A stretch of DNA of 64,000 bases from positions 744,001 to 808,000 of the forward strand of contig OY764162.1 of assembly GCA_963668185.1 (NCBI GenBank), given 5' to 3'. Every line of letters begins with the position of its first letter. The first letter of the stretch is position 1. This DNA comes from G963668185 sp963668185 (lineage in GTDB: Bacteria > Chloroflexota > Dehalococcoidia > Lucifugimonadales > G963668185). Below, piece after piece: positions 31,742-39,043 of this stretch. The position numbers were made by a program, and so were the translations under genes. The notes beneath the pieces are model-generated. The model was not told the origin of the DNA. It did no database searches and was given only the letters and a program-made list of their open reading frames with translations.

Positions 31742-34072
31742 ATGAGAAGCGTCAGCTACTGGAAGATAGCGATCGTGGCGATCGCGGCCGGCATAGGGCT
31801 GTTTGCCGCGGCGGCCTGCGGATCCGAGCCCGCGCCTGCGCCCGCGCCGGCAGAGGTTGACATGGAAGCGATTACTGCCGCCGTGGAGCGCGCGGTGGAG
31901 GCGTCCACGGCTTCGCAGGAAGGCATGGCCGAGGAGATGTCCTCGCAAATCGCCGACGAGATCGCCAGGATGGCGGCTCAGAACCCCGCGCTGACCGCGG
32001 ACCAGGTGAACGCCATGATCGCCGAGGCGGTGTCGCAGTCGCAGGCGATGGTGGCGGAGCAGATCGCCGAGATGGCCGCTCAGAATCCCGGCCTGACCCG
32101 GGACGAGATCGAGGCGCTCGTAAGGGGCGCCGGCCTCAGCCGCGAAGACATCGCCTCCGTAGTCTCGGACGCGGTGGACACTGCGATGGCCGAGATGATG
32201 GTGGAGCCGACGCCGGAACCGGTAGAGGCAGTGGGCCCGCCGATCTACCAGATGGGCATCTTCGCGGAGCCGATCACCAGAAACTTCTGGAACTACTACG
32301 GCGGCCCCGGCGGCTCTGTGTGGACCCAGTACGTGATGGCGGGGCACTCGGCGTCGCTGTACGGCTACTCGGACCAGAGGTTCGACTGGGTGCCGAACGT
32401 GGCCTCCGCCCTACCCGCCGACCTCGCTAAGGAGACGGTGGACGGGACGGAGTACTGGACCGTCGAGGTTCCGATGAAGCAGGGCATCCTGTGGAGCGAC
32501 GGCGAAGAGTTGAACGCCGAAGACTTCGTGTTCACGGTGAACACGGTGCTCGACATGGGGCTTGGCTCATCGTGGGCCAGCGCGGTTGACTCCGCGTTCC
32601 TGGAGCGCGTCGAGGCGGTGGACACGTACACGCTGAAGGTCTATTTCAAGACAACGGACAAGGACGGCAATCCCCAGACTCCCGGCCTGAGCGTCTGGCA
32701 GTATGGGCTGGGCTTCATGCCGATCCTCGCCGAGCACTACTGGGCTAGCGTCGTGGAAGAGGCAAAGGGAGCCGGGGACGAGGCGGCGCAGGTGGAAGCC
32801 CTGTTCGCGCACGTGCCTGAGGGGGAGCCGACAGTCGGCGGCTTCACGTTCAGCAAGTGGGAGCCGGGCGCGTTCTTCGAGACGGAGGCTACGGCTAACT
32901 ACGCCTACAAGGGCGCGATGGTCACGCAGTACGCCAACGGGGCGTACGTGGAAGAGATCCCGAGGCTCGGCGTGACGACGACGCTATTCGGAGACGCCGC
33001 GGGCGATACGGTCCTGGAGTTCGAGCAGGGGCCGCACGTGGACTCCACGCTGTTCAGCATCTACGGAAACCAGGACGCGGCCATCCTGGCGCTCATCAGC
33101 GGCGACGTGGACTACGTCTTCAATCCGCTGGGCCTGGAGAAGGGCTTCCAGGACCGGATCAACAACGCCGAGGACGTGAGAATCGTCAGGAACCTGGACA
33201 ACGGCATGTTCTACATGGGCTTCAACACCCGGAAAGGGCCCATGAGCCACAAGGAGTTCCGCCAGGCGGTCTCGACCGTCATCGACAAGGAGTTCGTGAC
33301 GCAGAGCATCCTTCAGGGCGCGGCGATTCCGATGTACGCGATGGTGCCGGAGGGCAATGCTCTGTGGCACAACGCGGACGTTGTGAAGTACGGCCAGGGG
33401 CTGGACAGGACGCAGCGCATGACGCAGGCCGTCGAACTCCTGAAGAGCGCCGGATTCACGTTCGAGCAGGAGCCGGTGGTCAGCGAGGACGGGCTGTTCG
33501 TCGAGACGCAGGGCAGCGGGCTCAAGATGCCGGACGGCACGGACGTGCCGGAGTTGGAGCTGGTCGCGCCGAGCCCGGGGTACGATCCGCTCAGGGCGAA
33601 CTTCGCGATCTGGATCGAGCGCTGGATGAACGACCTGGGCATTCCGGTGAGGGTGAATCTGGCCGGATTCAACGTGATAGTCGGCAAGCTGTTCAGCGAC
33701 ACGGTGGCGGAGGACCTGGACATGTGGATCCTGGGCTGGAGCCTGTCGCTCTACCCCGACTACATGGAGAACTTCCTGCACAGCCGGAACGCTCCGGAGA
33801 ACCGGGAAGGCGGGCTCAACTGGGGCGGATACTCCAACCCCGATTTCGACACGCTGTCCTTCAACCTGCTGTCTGAGACGACGATCGAGGGCGCGATGAC
33901 GAGCGTCCGCCAACTCCAGGAGTTCCTGGCGGAGGACCTGCCTTACGTTCCGTTGTTCACCGTCCCGAAGCTGGACTCGTACCGGCCTTCGCGGCTCGAC
34001 TTCCCGTACACGACCGTGCTTGGCGGCATCGAGGGAACGAGCGGCATGCAGCAGGTGGTTGTCACGAAGTAG
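31742..34072 (+). CDS. Peptide/nickel-type ABC transporter, substrate-binding lipoprotein with helical extension
   Basis: Extracytoplasmic binding protein of the SBP_bac_5 (DppA/OppA) family. The signal peptide ends in a lipobox-like GLFAAAACG. Residues about 35-155 form an Ala/Glu/Met-rich helical spacer with two near copies of EIARMAAQNPALTADQV / EIAEMAAQNPGLTRDEI. The binding domain starts around YQMGIFAEPITRNFWNYYGG and carries WTVEVPMKQGILWSDGEELN, the typical family motif. At 776 residues it is larger than the usual 520-600. It heads a four-gene operon. Ligand unknown. Confidence 0.9.
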   Translation: MRSVSYWKIAIVAIAAGIGLFAAAACGSEPAPAPAPAEVDMEAITAAVERAVEASTASQEGMAEEMSSQIADEIARMAAQNPALTADQVNAMIAEAVSQSQAMVAEQIAEMAAQNPGLTRDEIEALVRGAGLSREDIASVVSDAVDTAMAEMMVEPTPEPVEAVGPPIYQMGIFAEPITRNFWNYYGGPGGSVWTQYVMAGHSASLYGYSDQRFDWVPNVASALPADLAKETVDGTEYWTVEVPMKQGILWSDGEELNAEDFVFTVNTVLDMGLGSSWASAVDSAFLERVEAVDTYTLKVYFKTTDKDGNPQTPGLSVWQYGLGFMPILAEHYWASVVEEAKGAGDEAAQVEALFAHVPEGEPTVGGFTFSKWEPGAFFETEATANYAYKGAMVTQYANGAYVEEIPRLGVTTTLFGDAAGDTVLEFEQGPHVDSTLFSIYGNQDAAILALISGDVDYVFNPLGLEKGFQDRINNAEDVRIVRNLDNGMFYMGFNTRKGPMSHKEFRQAVSTVIDKEFVTQSILQGAAIPMYAMVPEGNALWHNADVVKYGQGLDRTQRMTQAVELLKSAGFTFEQEPVVSEDGLFVETQGSGLKMPDGTDVPELELVAPSPGYDPLRANFAIWIERWMNDLGIPVRVNLAGFNVIVGKLFSDTVAEDLDMWILGWSLSLYPDYMENFLHSRNAPENREGGLNWGGYSNPDFDTLSFNLLSETTIEGAMTSVRQLQEFLAEDLPYVPLFTVPKLDSYRPSRLDFPYTTVLGGIEGTSGMQQVVVTK

Positions 34073-34112
34073 CAGGCAGACAGTCGAACAGCCGCACAAG
34101 GACTTGAACCAT

Positions 34113-34145
34113 GTTGGGCGAGGCGTCTCACGAGCCTCGCCCAAC
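34113..34145 (+). other. Intercistronic hairpin in the peptide ABC operon
   Basis: A perfect 12-bp stem (GTTGGGCGAGGC with GCCTCGCCCAAC) closes a 9-base loop between the binding-protein and first permease genes. Only ACCGCAAG follows, with no T-run, so it fits an mRNA-stabilising or attenuating hairpin, in the same position as the hairpin of the liv operon. Confidence 0.65.
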
Positions 34146-34168
34146 CGCAAGAAGGCATCTGACCGCAG

Positions 34169-35317
34169 ATGACCTCATACCTTCTGACAAGAACGGCCCA
34201 GATGGGACTGACGTTGTTCGTCTTCCTGTCGCTGGTGTTCGTGATCGTGAACGCGCAGCCGGGGGACGTCAGCAACTTCTACTCCCTGGACCCTGACATC
34301 CCGCCGGAGACGCGCGAGAAGATGCAGGACCTGTTCGGCATCAACGAGCCGCTCTGGAAGCAGTACCTCGTCCACGTCAGGAACGCGCTGTCCGGGAACT
34401 TCGGGGTGTCGTTCGGGCACTACCCCCGGACGGTGATGGACGTCATCGGCGAGCGGCTGCCCAGGACGGTGGTCCTGTTCCTCACGGCGACCGTGTTCTC
34501 GTTCTACATGGGGTTCGGCCTGGGGAAGATAATCGCGTGGCGGCGCGGCGGGTGGACGGAGTACACGACGACGCTGGGCGGAGTGACGCTGTACACGGTG
34601 TTCACGCCGTGGTTCGGGCTGATGATGATCTGGCTGTTCGCGTTCCAGGCGGGCTGGTTTCCGATCGGGAAGTTCCTGGATCCGGTCATCTGGCGGGACG
34701 CGCCTACCGACGCGAACTCGGTGTTTCTGCGGATGATGCTGAGCGCCGCCGTGATGTCGGCGGCGGCGGTCGCGATGTTCGCGATCTCCCGGCGGCTCGG
34801 GATCGGGCTGCCCGCGCCGGTTCGCGCGCTGGCCCTGGCCGGCGTCGCGGCCGCTATCGGGGGCGTGTGGCTCGTGTCCGGGATCGGGCATCTGGCGTGG
34901 GACATCGTCAGGCACATGGTGCTGCCGGTCGCCACGCTGACGCTGATCAGCTTCGCGGGCACGATGCTGCTCACCCGGAACAGCATGCTGGAGGCGATGC
35001 GGGAGGACTACGTCACGGCGGCGCGGGCGAAGGGACTGCCGGAGGCGAAGGTGCGGGACAGGCACGTTGCTCGCAACGCGCTGCTCCCGGTCGTCACCAG
35101 CTTCGTGTTCAGCCTGGCGTTCGCCGTGGACGGCAGCGTGATCATCGAGAGCGTGTTCTCGTGGCCCGGAATGGGCCAGACGCTCGTGGACGCCGCCATC
35201 AACGAAGACCTGCCGCTCGCGATCGGGGCGTTCGTGTTCGTGGGGCTGTTCGTGCTGATCGCGCACCTCGTCGCCGACCTGCTCTACGTCTATCTGGACC
35301 CGAGGCTCAGAGGGTGA
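34169..35317 (+). CDS. dppB: Peptide-type ABC transporter permease, DppB-like
   Basis: First membrane subunit. Opening TRTAQMGLTLFVFLSLVFVI and the extracytoplasmic FGINEPLWKQYLVHVRNALSGNFGVS are typical of DppB/OppB; the EAA loop is MREDYVTAARAKGLPEAKVR and the end FSWPGMGQTLVDAAINEDLP is highly characteristic. At 382 residues it is about 50 longer than usual, due to an Ala-rich segment near residues 195-240. ATG at 34169. Stop overlaps the next start (GTGA). Confidence 0.92.
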   Translation: MTSYLLTRTAQMGLTLFVFLSLVFVIVNAQPGDVSNFYSLDPDIPPETREKMQDLFGINEPLWKQYLVHVRNALSGNFGVSFGHYPRTVMDVIGERLPRTVVLFLTATVFSFYMGFGLGKIIAWRRGGWTEYTTTLGGVTLYTVFTPWFGLMMIWLFAFQAGWFPIGKFLDPVIWRDAPTDANSVFLRMMLSAAVMSAAAVAMFAISRRLGIGLPAPVRALALAGVAAAIGGVWLVSGIGHLAWDIVRHMVLPVATLTLISFAGTMLLTRNSMLEAMREDYVTAARAKGLPEAKVRDRHVARNALLPVVTSFVFSLAFAVDGSVIIESVFSWPGMGQTLVDAAINEDLPLAIGAFVFVGLFVLIAHLVADLLYVYLDPRLRG

Positions 35318-36267
35318 ACGAGCCAGGCTACGCGCCGGCGATGGGCGACGCGTCTCTGTGGAGGGTGCGCCTAGGCCTGGCGGCCGGCAGCGTCCGGGAG
35401 AACTGGGCGCTGTTCACCAAGACGCGCATCGGCGTGATCGGCCTCGTCATCATCGGCCTGTACGCCCTGCTGGCGGGCGCGCATCCGATACTGATGAACA
35501 CGGTCTGGGAGGAGCGCGTTTACGATCCGGTCGTCGGCTACGCGTTCGACGAGACGCGGCAGCCCGCGCCGCCGAGCCTGAGCCACCCGCTCGGAACCGA
35601 CCCGCTGGGCCGGGACGTGCTCAGCCAGCTCATGTTCAGCGCGCGGACGGAGTTCCTGCTCGGCCTGCTGGCGGCGGTCGTGACGGTGAGCATTGGCACG
35701 ACGGTCGGGGCCGTGTCCGCTTACTTCGGCGGGATCATCGACACCCTGCTGATGCGGCTGGCGGACATCATGATCATGATGCCGGGGATCAGCGTCCTGA
35801 TCGTGTTGAGCGCGCTGATCGGCGTTGACCACCTGGAACTGGCGCTCATCATCGGGATACTCTCAGGCTTCGGGGGCACGGGCGTAATACTGAAGTCGCA
35901 GGCGCTGTCCGTGGTGGTCAAGCCGTACGTCGAAGCGGCGCGGATCGCGGGCGGCGGGCCGCTGCACATCGTGTTCGTGCACGTGATCCCGAACCTGCTG
36001 CCGCTGTCGTTCCTGTACATGATGTTCACGGTGACGGGGGCGATTTTCTCCGAGGCGGTCCTGAGTTTTCTTGGCCTGCTGGACGTGCGAATGAGCTGGG
36101 GGCTGATGATCCACACGACCGAGTCGGCGGGGTACCTGCTGCAGGTGGCCGAGTACTGGTGGCTGATCTTCCCGGCCAGCCTGTCGATTACGCTGCTGTG
36201 CTCCTCGTTCTATCTCGTTGGACGCTCGATGGACGAGATCGTGAACCCGAGGCTGAGGCGGTCTTGA
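35314..36267 (+). CDS. dppC: Peptide-type ABC transporter permease, DppC-like
   Basis: Second membrane subunit. Family features are HPLGTDPLGRDVLSQLMFSA, the LADIMIMMPGISVLIVLSAL segment, the EAA loop VKPYVEAARIAGGGPLHIVF and FSEAVLSFLGLLDVRMSWGL. GTG at 35314 overlaps the dppB stop by 4 bp, which fits the conserved sequence beginning soon after (MGDASLWRVRLGLAAGSVRE). 317 residues. Its stop overlaps the ATPase start (TTGA). Confidence 0.93.
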   Translation: MNEPGYAPAMGDASLWRVRLGLAAGSVRENWALFTKTRIGVIGLVIIGLYALLAGAHPILMNTVWEERVYDPVVGYAFDETRQPAPPSLSHPLGTDPLGRDVLSQLMFSARTEFLLGLLAAVVTVSIGTTVGAVSAYFGGIIDTLLMRLADIMIMMPGISVLIVLSALIGVDHLELALIIGILSGFGGTGVILKSQALSVVVKPYVEAARIAGGGPLHIVFVHVIPNLLPLSFLYMMFTVTGAIFSEAVLSFLGLLDVRMSWGLMIHTTESAGYLLQVAEYWWLIFPASLSITLLCSSFYLVGRSMDEIVNPRLRRS

Positions 36268-37226
36268 GCGGTCGACCTGTGCTGGCCGTCGAAGGGCTGA
36301 GTATGCAGTACGAGACGAGCGCGGGCCTGGTGCGGGCCGTGGACGGCGTCAGCTTCGCGGTCCAACGAGGACAGGCGCTCGGCCTGGTGGGCGAGTCGGG
36401 CTGCGGGAAGTCGTCGATCGCGCTCTCGCTGCTGCGGCTGCTGCCTGAGAACGCGCGGATCACCGGCGGGCGGATCCTGCTGAACGGCGAGGACGTGACG
36501 GCGCTGACCGAGGAGCAGATGCGGGCGCGGCGGTGGAGCAGCATATCGCTGGTGTTCCAAGCGGCGATGAACTCGCTCAATCCGGTTTACCGTGTGGGCG
36601 ACCAGATCGTCGAGGCGCTGGACGAGCACGTGCGCCTCAGCCGGGAGGACGCGAACGCGAGGGTGCGCGAACTGTTCGATCTGGTCGGGCTGGACCGGGC
36701 CCACATCGACAACTACCCCCACGAGTACAGCGGCGGAATGAAGCAGCGGGCGGTGATCGCGATGGCGCTGTCGTGCGACCCGGACATCGTGATCGCGGAC
36801 GAGCCGACGACGGCGCTGGACGTGATCGTGCAGGACCGCATCCTGCGGGAGATGAGGCGCGTGCGGGCCGAGTTGAACATGAGCATGATCTACATCTCGC
36901 ACGACATGGCGGTCATCGCCGAGGTTAGCGACGTGGTGGGCGTGATGTACGCGGGCAGGATCGTGGAGATGGGCAGCACGGCGGACGTCTTCGAGTCGCC
37001 TATCCATCCGTACACGAGGGCGCTGGTGTCGGCGTTCCCCAGCATTTCGGGCGAGAAGCAGGAACTGATCACGCTGCCGGGCGAGCCTCCGAACCTCATG
37101 GATCCGCCGGCCGGCTGCCGCTTCCATCCGCGGTGTCCGTTCGCGACGGACGCGTGCAGGACGGAGGAGCCGCCGGCGGTGCGGCGGGGCGAACACTACG
37201 CTTTCTGTTGGAACCCGCTGGAGTAG
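36264..37226 (+). CDS. dppD: Peptide-type ABC transporter ATP-binding protein, DppD-like
   Basis: ATPase subunit with Walker A GESGCGKSSIALSLLRLLPE, Q-loop SLVFQAAMNSLNPVYRVGDQ, signature YSGGMKQRAVIAMALSCDPD and Walker B IVIADEPTTALDVIVQ. The C-terminal oligopeptide_ABC extension has CRFHPRCPFATDAC, a cysteine motif seen in this family. TTG at 36264 overlaps the dppC stop. The usual partner ATPase does not follow; a DppF-like gene is found at 46651. Confidence 0.93.
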   Translation: MSGRPVLAVEGLSMQYETSAGLVRAVDGVSFAVQRGQALGLVGESGCGKSSIALSLLRLLPENARITGGRILLNGEDVTALTEEQMRARRWSSISLVFQAAMNSLNPVYRVGDQIVEALDEHVRLSREDANARVRELFDLVGLDRAHIDNYPHEYSGGMKQRAVIAMALSCDPDIVIADEPTTALDVIVQDRILREMRRVRAELNMSMIYISHDMAVIAEVSDVVGVMYAGRIVEMGSTADVFESPIHPYTRALVSAFPSISGEKQELITLPGEPPNLMDPPAGCRFHPRCPFATDACRTEEPPAVRRGEHYAFCWNPLE

Positions 37227-37247
37227 GCGGCTGAGAAGCTGCCGAAA

Positions 37248-37314
37248 CCGTTCGTGGTGAGCCTGTCGAACCATGAACGGCGCTTCGGCCCTTCGACAGG
37301 CTCAGGGCGAACGG
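37248..37314. repeat. Two dispersed repeats in inverted arrangement
   Basis: CCGTTCGTGGTGAGCCTGTC (reverse orientation, 37248 on) and CCCTTCGACAGGCTCAGGGC (forward, to 37314) face each other in the 107-bp gap between dppD and the convergent CDF gene; they could form a large stem and act as a bidirectional stop. Confidence 0.7.
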
Positions 37315-37333
37315 ATTTCCTTTTGGACACCCC

Positions 37334-38365
37334 TCACAGGTGCGACTCGGCGCGGGCCATGAGGTGGCCTACGTGGTGGTCTTCGTGGCAGCTGGACACG
37401 GTGGTCTCCAACTGGAACGTGGCGTGCATGATGTTGTAGTCCTCGTAGGCGATGGCGCGCATCTTGGCCAGCATCTCGTTCACGTCGCCTTCGTAGGAGG
37501 GATCGATGAGGACGTGCACGGTGAGGGCGTAGTAGTTCGAGGATATGGTCCAGACGTGAACGTCGTGGATTACGGTTACGCCTTCGACGTCCTCGATGTC
37601 GGCGCATAGCTTGTAGGTGTCGACGTGGGAGGGCGTCCCCTCCAGCAGGACGTCGACCACCTTCTGGAAGAGCGGCCGGGTGCTGACCAGGATCAAGGCG
37701 CCTATGACGACGCTGATGATCGGGTCTGCGATGTTCCAGCCGAAGGCAAGGATCAGAACGCCGGAGACGATGACGCCGACCGAGCCCATGAGGTCTCCGA
37801 GCACGTGGAGGAATGCGCCGTGGACGTTCAGGCTGTGCCCGGCCTGGGCGTGAAGGACGTATGCCACGACGATGTTGACCACTAGGCCCACCGCGCCGAC
37901 CGACAGCATCAGTATGCCTTCGATTTCCGCGCTGTGCAGGAACCTGTGGTATGCCTCATAGAAGATCCATCCGGCGATGAGCCAGAGGCTGATCGTGTTG
38001 ATGAGGGCTGCGAGGACTTCGGTGCGGTGGAAGCCGAAGGTGCGCGCTACGGTGGCTTCCCTGTTGGATATCCACATGGCGAGCAGGGCGAGCGCGATGG
38101 AGGCGGCGTCCGTGAGCATGTGGCCGGCGTCGGCCAGCAGGGCGAGGCTGCCGGACAGGATGCCGCCGATGACCTCGGCGATCATGTAGCTGCCGGTAAG
38201 CGACAGGGCTATGATGAGGCTTCTGCGGCTGGCCTCGCGAAGATCGTGGGCATGGTCGTGGTGGCCGTGGTCGTGACCGTGATGGTCATGGCCTGAGTGA
38301 TCGTCGTGATCGTGGCCTGAGTGGTCGCCGTGATCGTGGTGGTCGTGTTCGTGCGATGACGCCAA
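37334..38365 (-). CDS. CDF-family cation efflux protein (ZitB/CzcD type)
   Basis: Exports Zn2+ or similar divalent metals from the cytoplasm. A His/Asp-rich N-terminus of about 35 residues (HDHHDHGDHSGHDHDDHSGH) precedes six membrane segments; the metal-site motif is LLADAGHMLTDAASIALALL in segment 2 and HVLGDLMGSVGVIVSGVLI in segment 5. The C-terminal cytoplasmic domain holds VIHDVHVWTISSNYYALTVH. TTG start at 38365 with weak AGGA upstream. A 16-bp palindrome lies 84 bp upstream. 343 residues. Confidence 0.93.
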   Translation of the reverse strand: MASSHEHDHHDHGDHSGHDHDDHSGHDHHGHDHGHHDHAHDLREASRRSLIIALSLTGSYMIAEVIGGILSGSLALLADAGHMLTDAASIALALLAMWISNREATVARTFGFHRTEVLAALINTISLWLIAGWIFYEAYHRFLHSAEIEGILMLSVGAVGLVVNIVVAYVLHAQAGHSLNVHGAFLHVLGDLMGSVGVIVSGVLILAFGWNIADPIISVVIGALILVSTRPLFQKVVDVLLEGTPSHVDTYKLCADIEDVEGVTVIHDVHVWTISSNYYALTVHVLIDPSYEGDVNEMLAKMRAIAYEDYNIMHATFQLETTVSSCHEDHHVGHLMARAESHL

Positions 38366-38448
38366 GTCGAGTGTCCTGAGCGGTGAACCGAGGACTGGCC
38401 GGGGCGCGGTCGTCCAATGTTCTCCGTATTGATTGGCGTAATGGTAAC

Positions 38449-38464
38449 TGATACGGGAGTATCA
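38449..38464. promoter_or_regulatory. Palindrome upstream of the CDF exporter gene
   Basis: TGATAC-GGGA-GTATCA, a perfect 6-4-6 inverted repeat. Metal exporter genes are commonly controlled by MerR- or ArsR-type regulators through such dyads; no such regulator gene is adjacent. Confidence 0.4.
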
Positions 38465-38483
38465 TGCACTGGCGGGGGCGCGG

Positions 38484-38511
38484 GCCCTTCGACGGGGCTC
38501 AGGGCGAACGG
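38484..38511. repeat. Dispersed repeat, TTCGACGGGGCTCAGG type
   Basis: Copy of the interspersed family, variant with GGGG in place of AGG, between the CDF gene and the small membrane-protein gene. Confidence 0.8.
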
Positions 38512-38530
38512 AAGGGATTCGGGGCGTTAG

Positions 38531-38902
38531 TTACGCCTGGTTGCCGTTCTTCTGCTCATCAAGGAGCCTTCGGAGCTCCTCGGCGGTGAAGGCGCGCCCG
38601 GGATGGGCTTCCATGATCCGGAGGATCTCGGCCCGCTCTTCCTGGCGGCCTTCCTTCCGGTCGTACTCACGCAACTTCTTCTTGAATGCTTCGGCCAGCA
38701 TTGTCCATCCCTCCGTTATTGTGTACACGGCTATGGCGGAAGCTACCCAGAGCGGCTGAACGTCCCGCCCGATAGCTATGATGGTATCCCACGCGCCGTC
38801 TTCGGTCCGCAGGGCTACTTCCCTGTACGTTACCGCCCCCAGACTCAAGAGGGCCAGAACCGTGAACAGCGCCCATACCCAAAACTCCCGTAATACAGGC
38901 AT
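38531..38902 (-). CDS. Small membrane protein of unknown function, copy 1
   Basis: 123 residues, not recognised. A first membrane segment (WALFTVLALLSLGAVTYREV) and a second (PLWVASAIAVYTITEGWTML) are followed by a charged, probably coiled-coil tail (EAFKKKLREYDRKEGRQEER) ending LRRLLDEQKNGNQA. A near-identical copy lies at 41707-42078. ATG at 38902. The match extends 77 bp upstream of the start, so promoter and gene were duplicated together. Confidence 0.75.
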   Translation of the reverse strand: MPVLREFWVWALFTVLALLSLGAVTYREVALRTEDGAWDTIIAIGRDVQPLWVASAIAVYTITEGWTMLAEAFKKKLREYDRKEGRQEERAEILRIMEAHPGRAFTAEELRRLLDEQKNGNQA

Positions 38903-38979
38903 GATCCAGTTTACCGCTTCCAGTTTCAGATGTCTTCAGGCTAGTGCCAGCGTCGGAGCTTGTCAACGTGTTCGGCCCC
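38531..38979. repeat. 449-bp direct repeat, left copy
   Basis: Gene plus upstream region, same orientation and the same length as 41707-42155. The coding parts diverge mostly in the C-terminal half and first residues; the 77 bp upstream differ at about two bases. Confidence 0.8.
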
Positions 38980-39043
38980 ATCTCAATCCTTCGAGGGCCT
39001 CCGGCCTTCGCCGGAATGACAGTGGGCGTGCGGCGGCTACCTT

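Noticed and set aside
34537..35313. Upstream extension of the dppC frame inside dppB
   Set aside because: Shadow of dppB; DppC homology begins only after the GTG at 35314.
38209..38365. Simple-sequence repeat with regulatory meaning in the CDF gene
   Set aside because: The GAT/CAT/GGT runs simply encode the His/Asp-rich metal-binding N-terminus.
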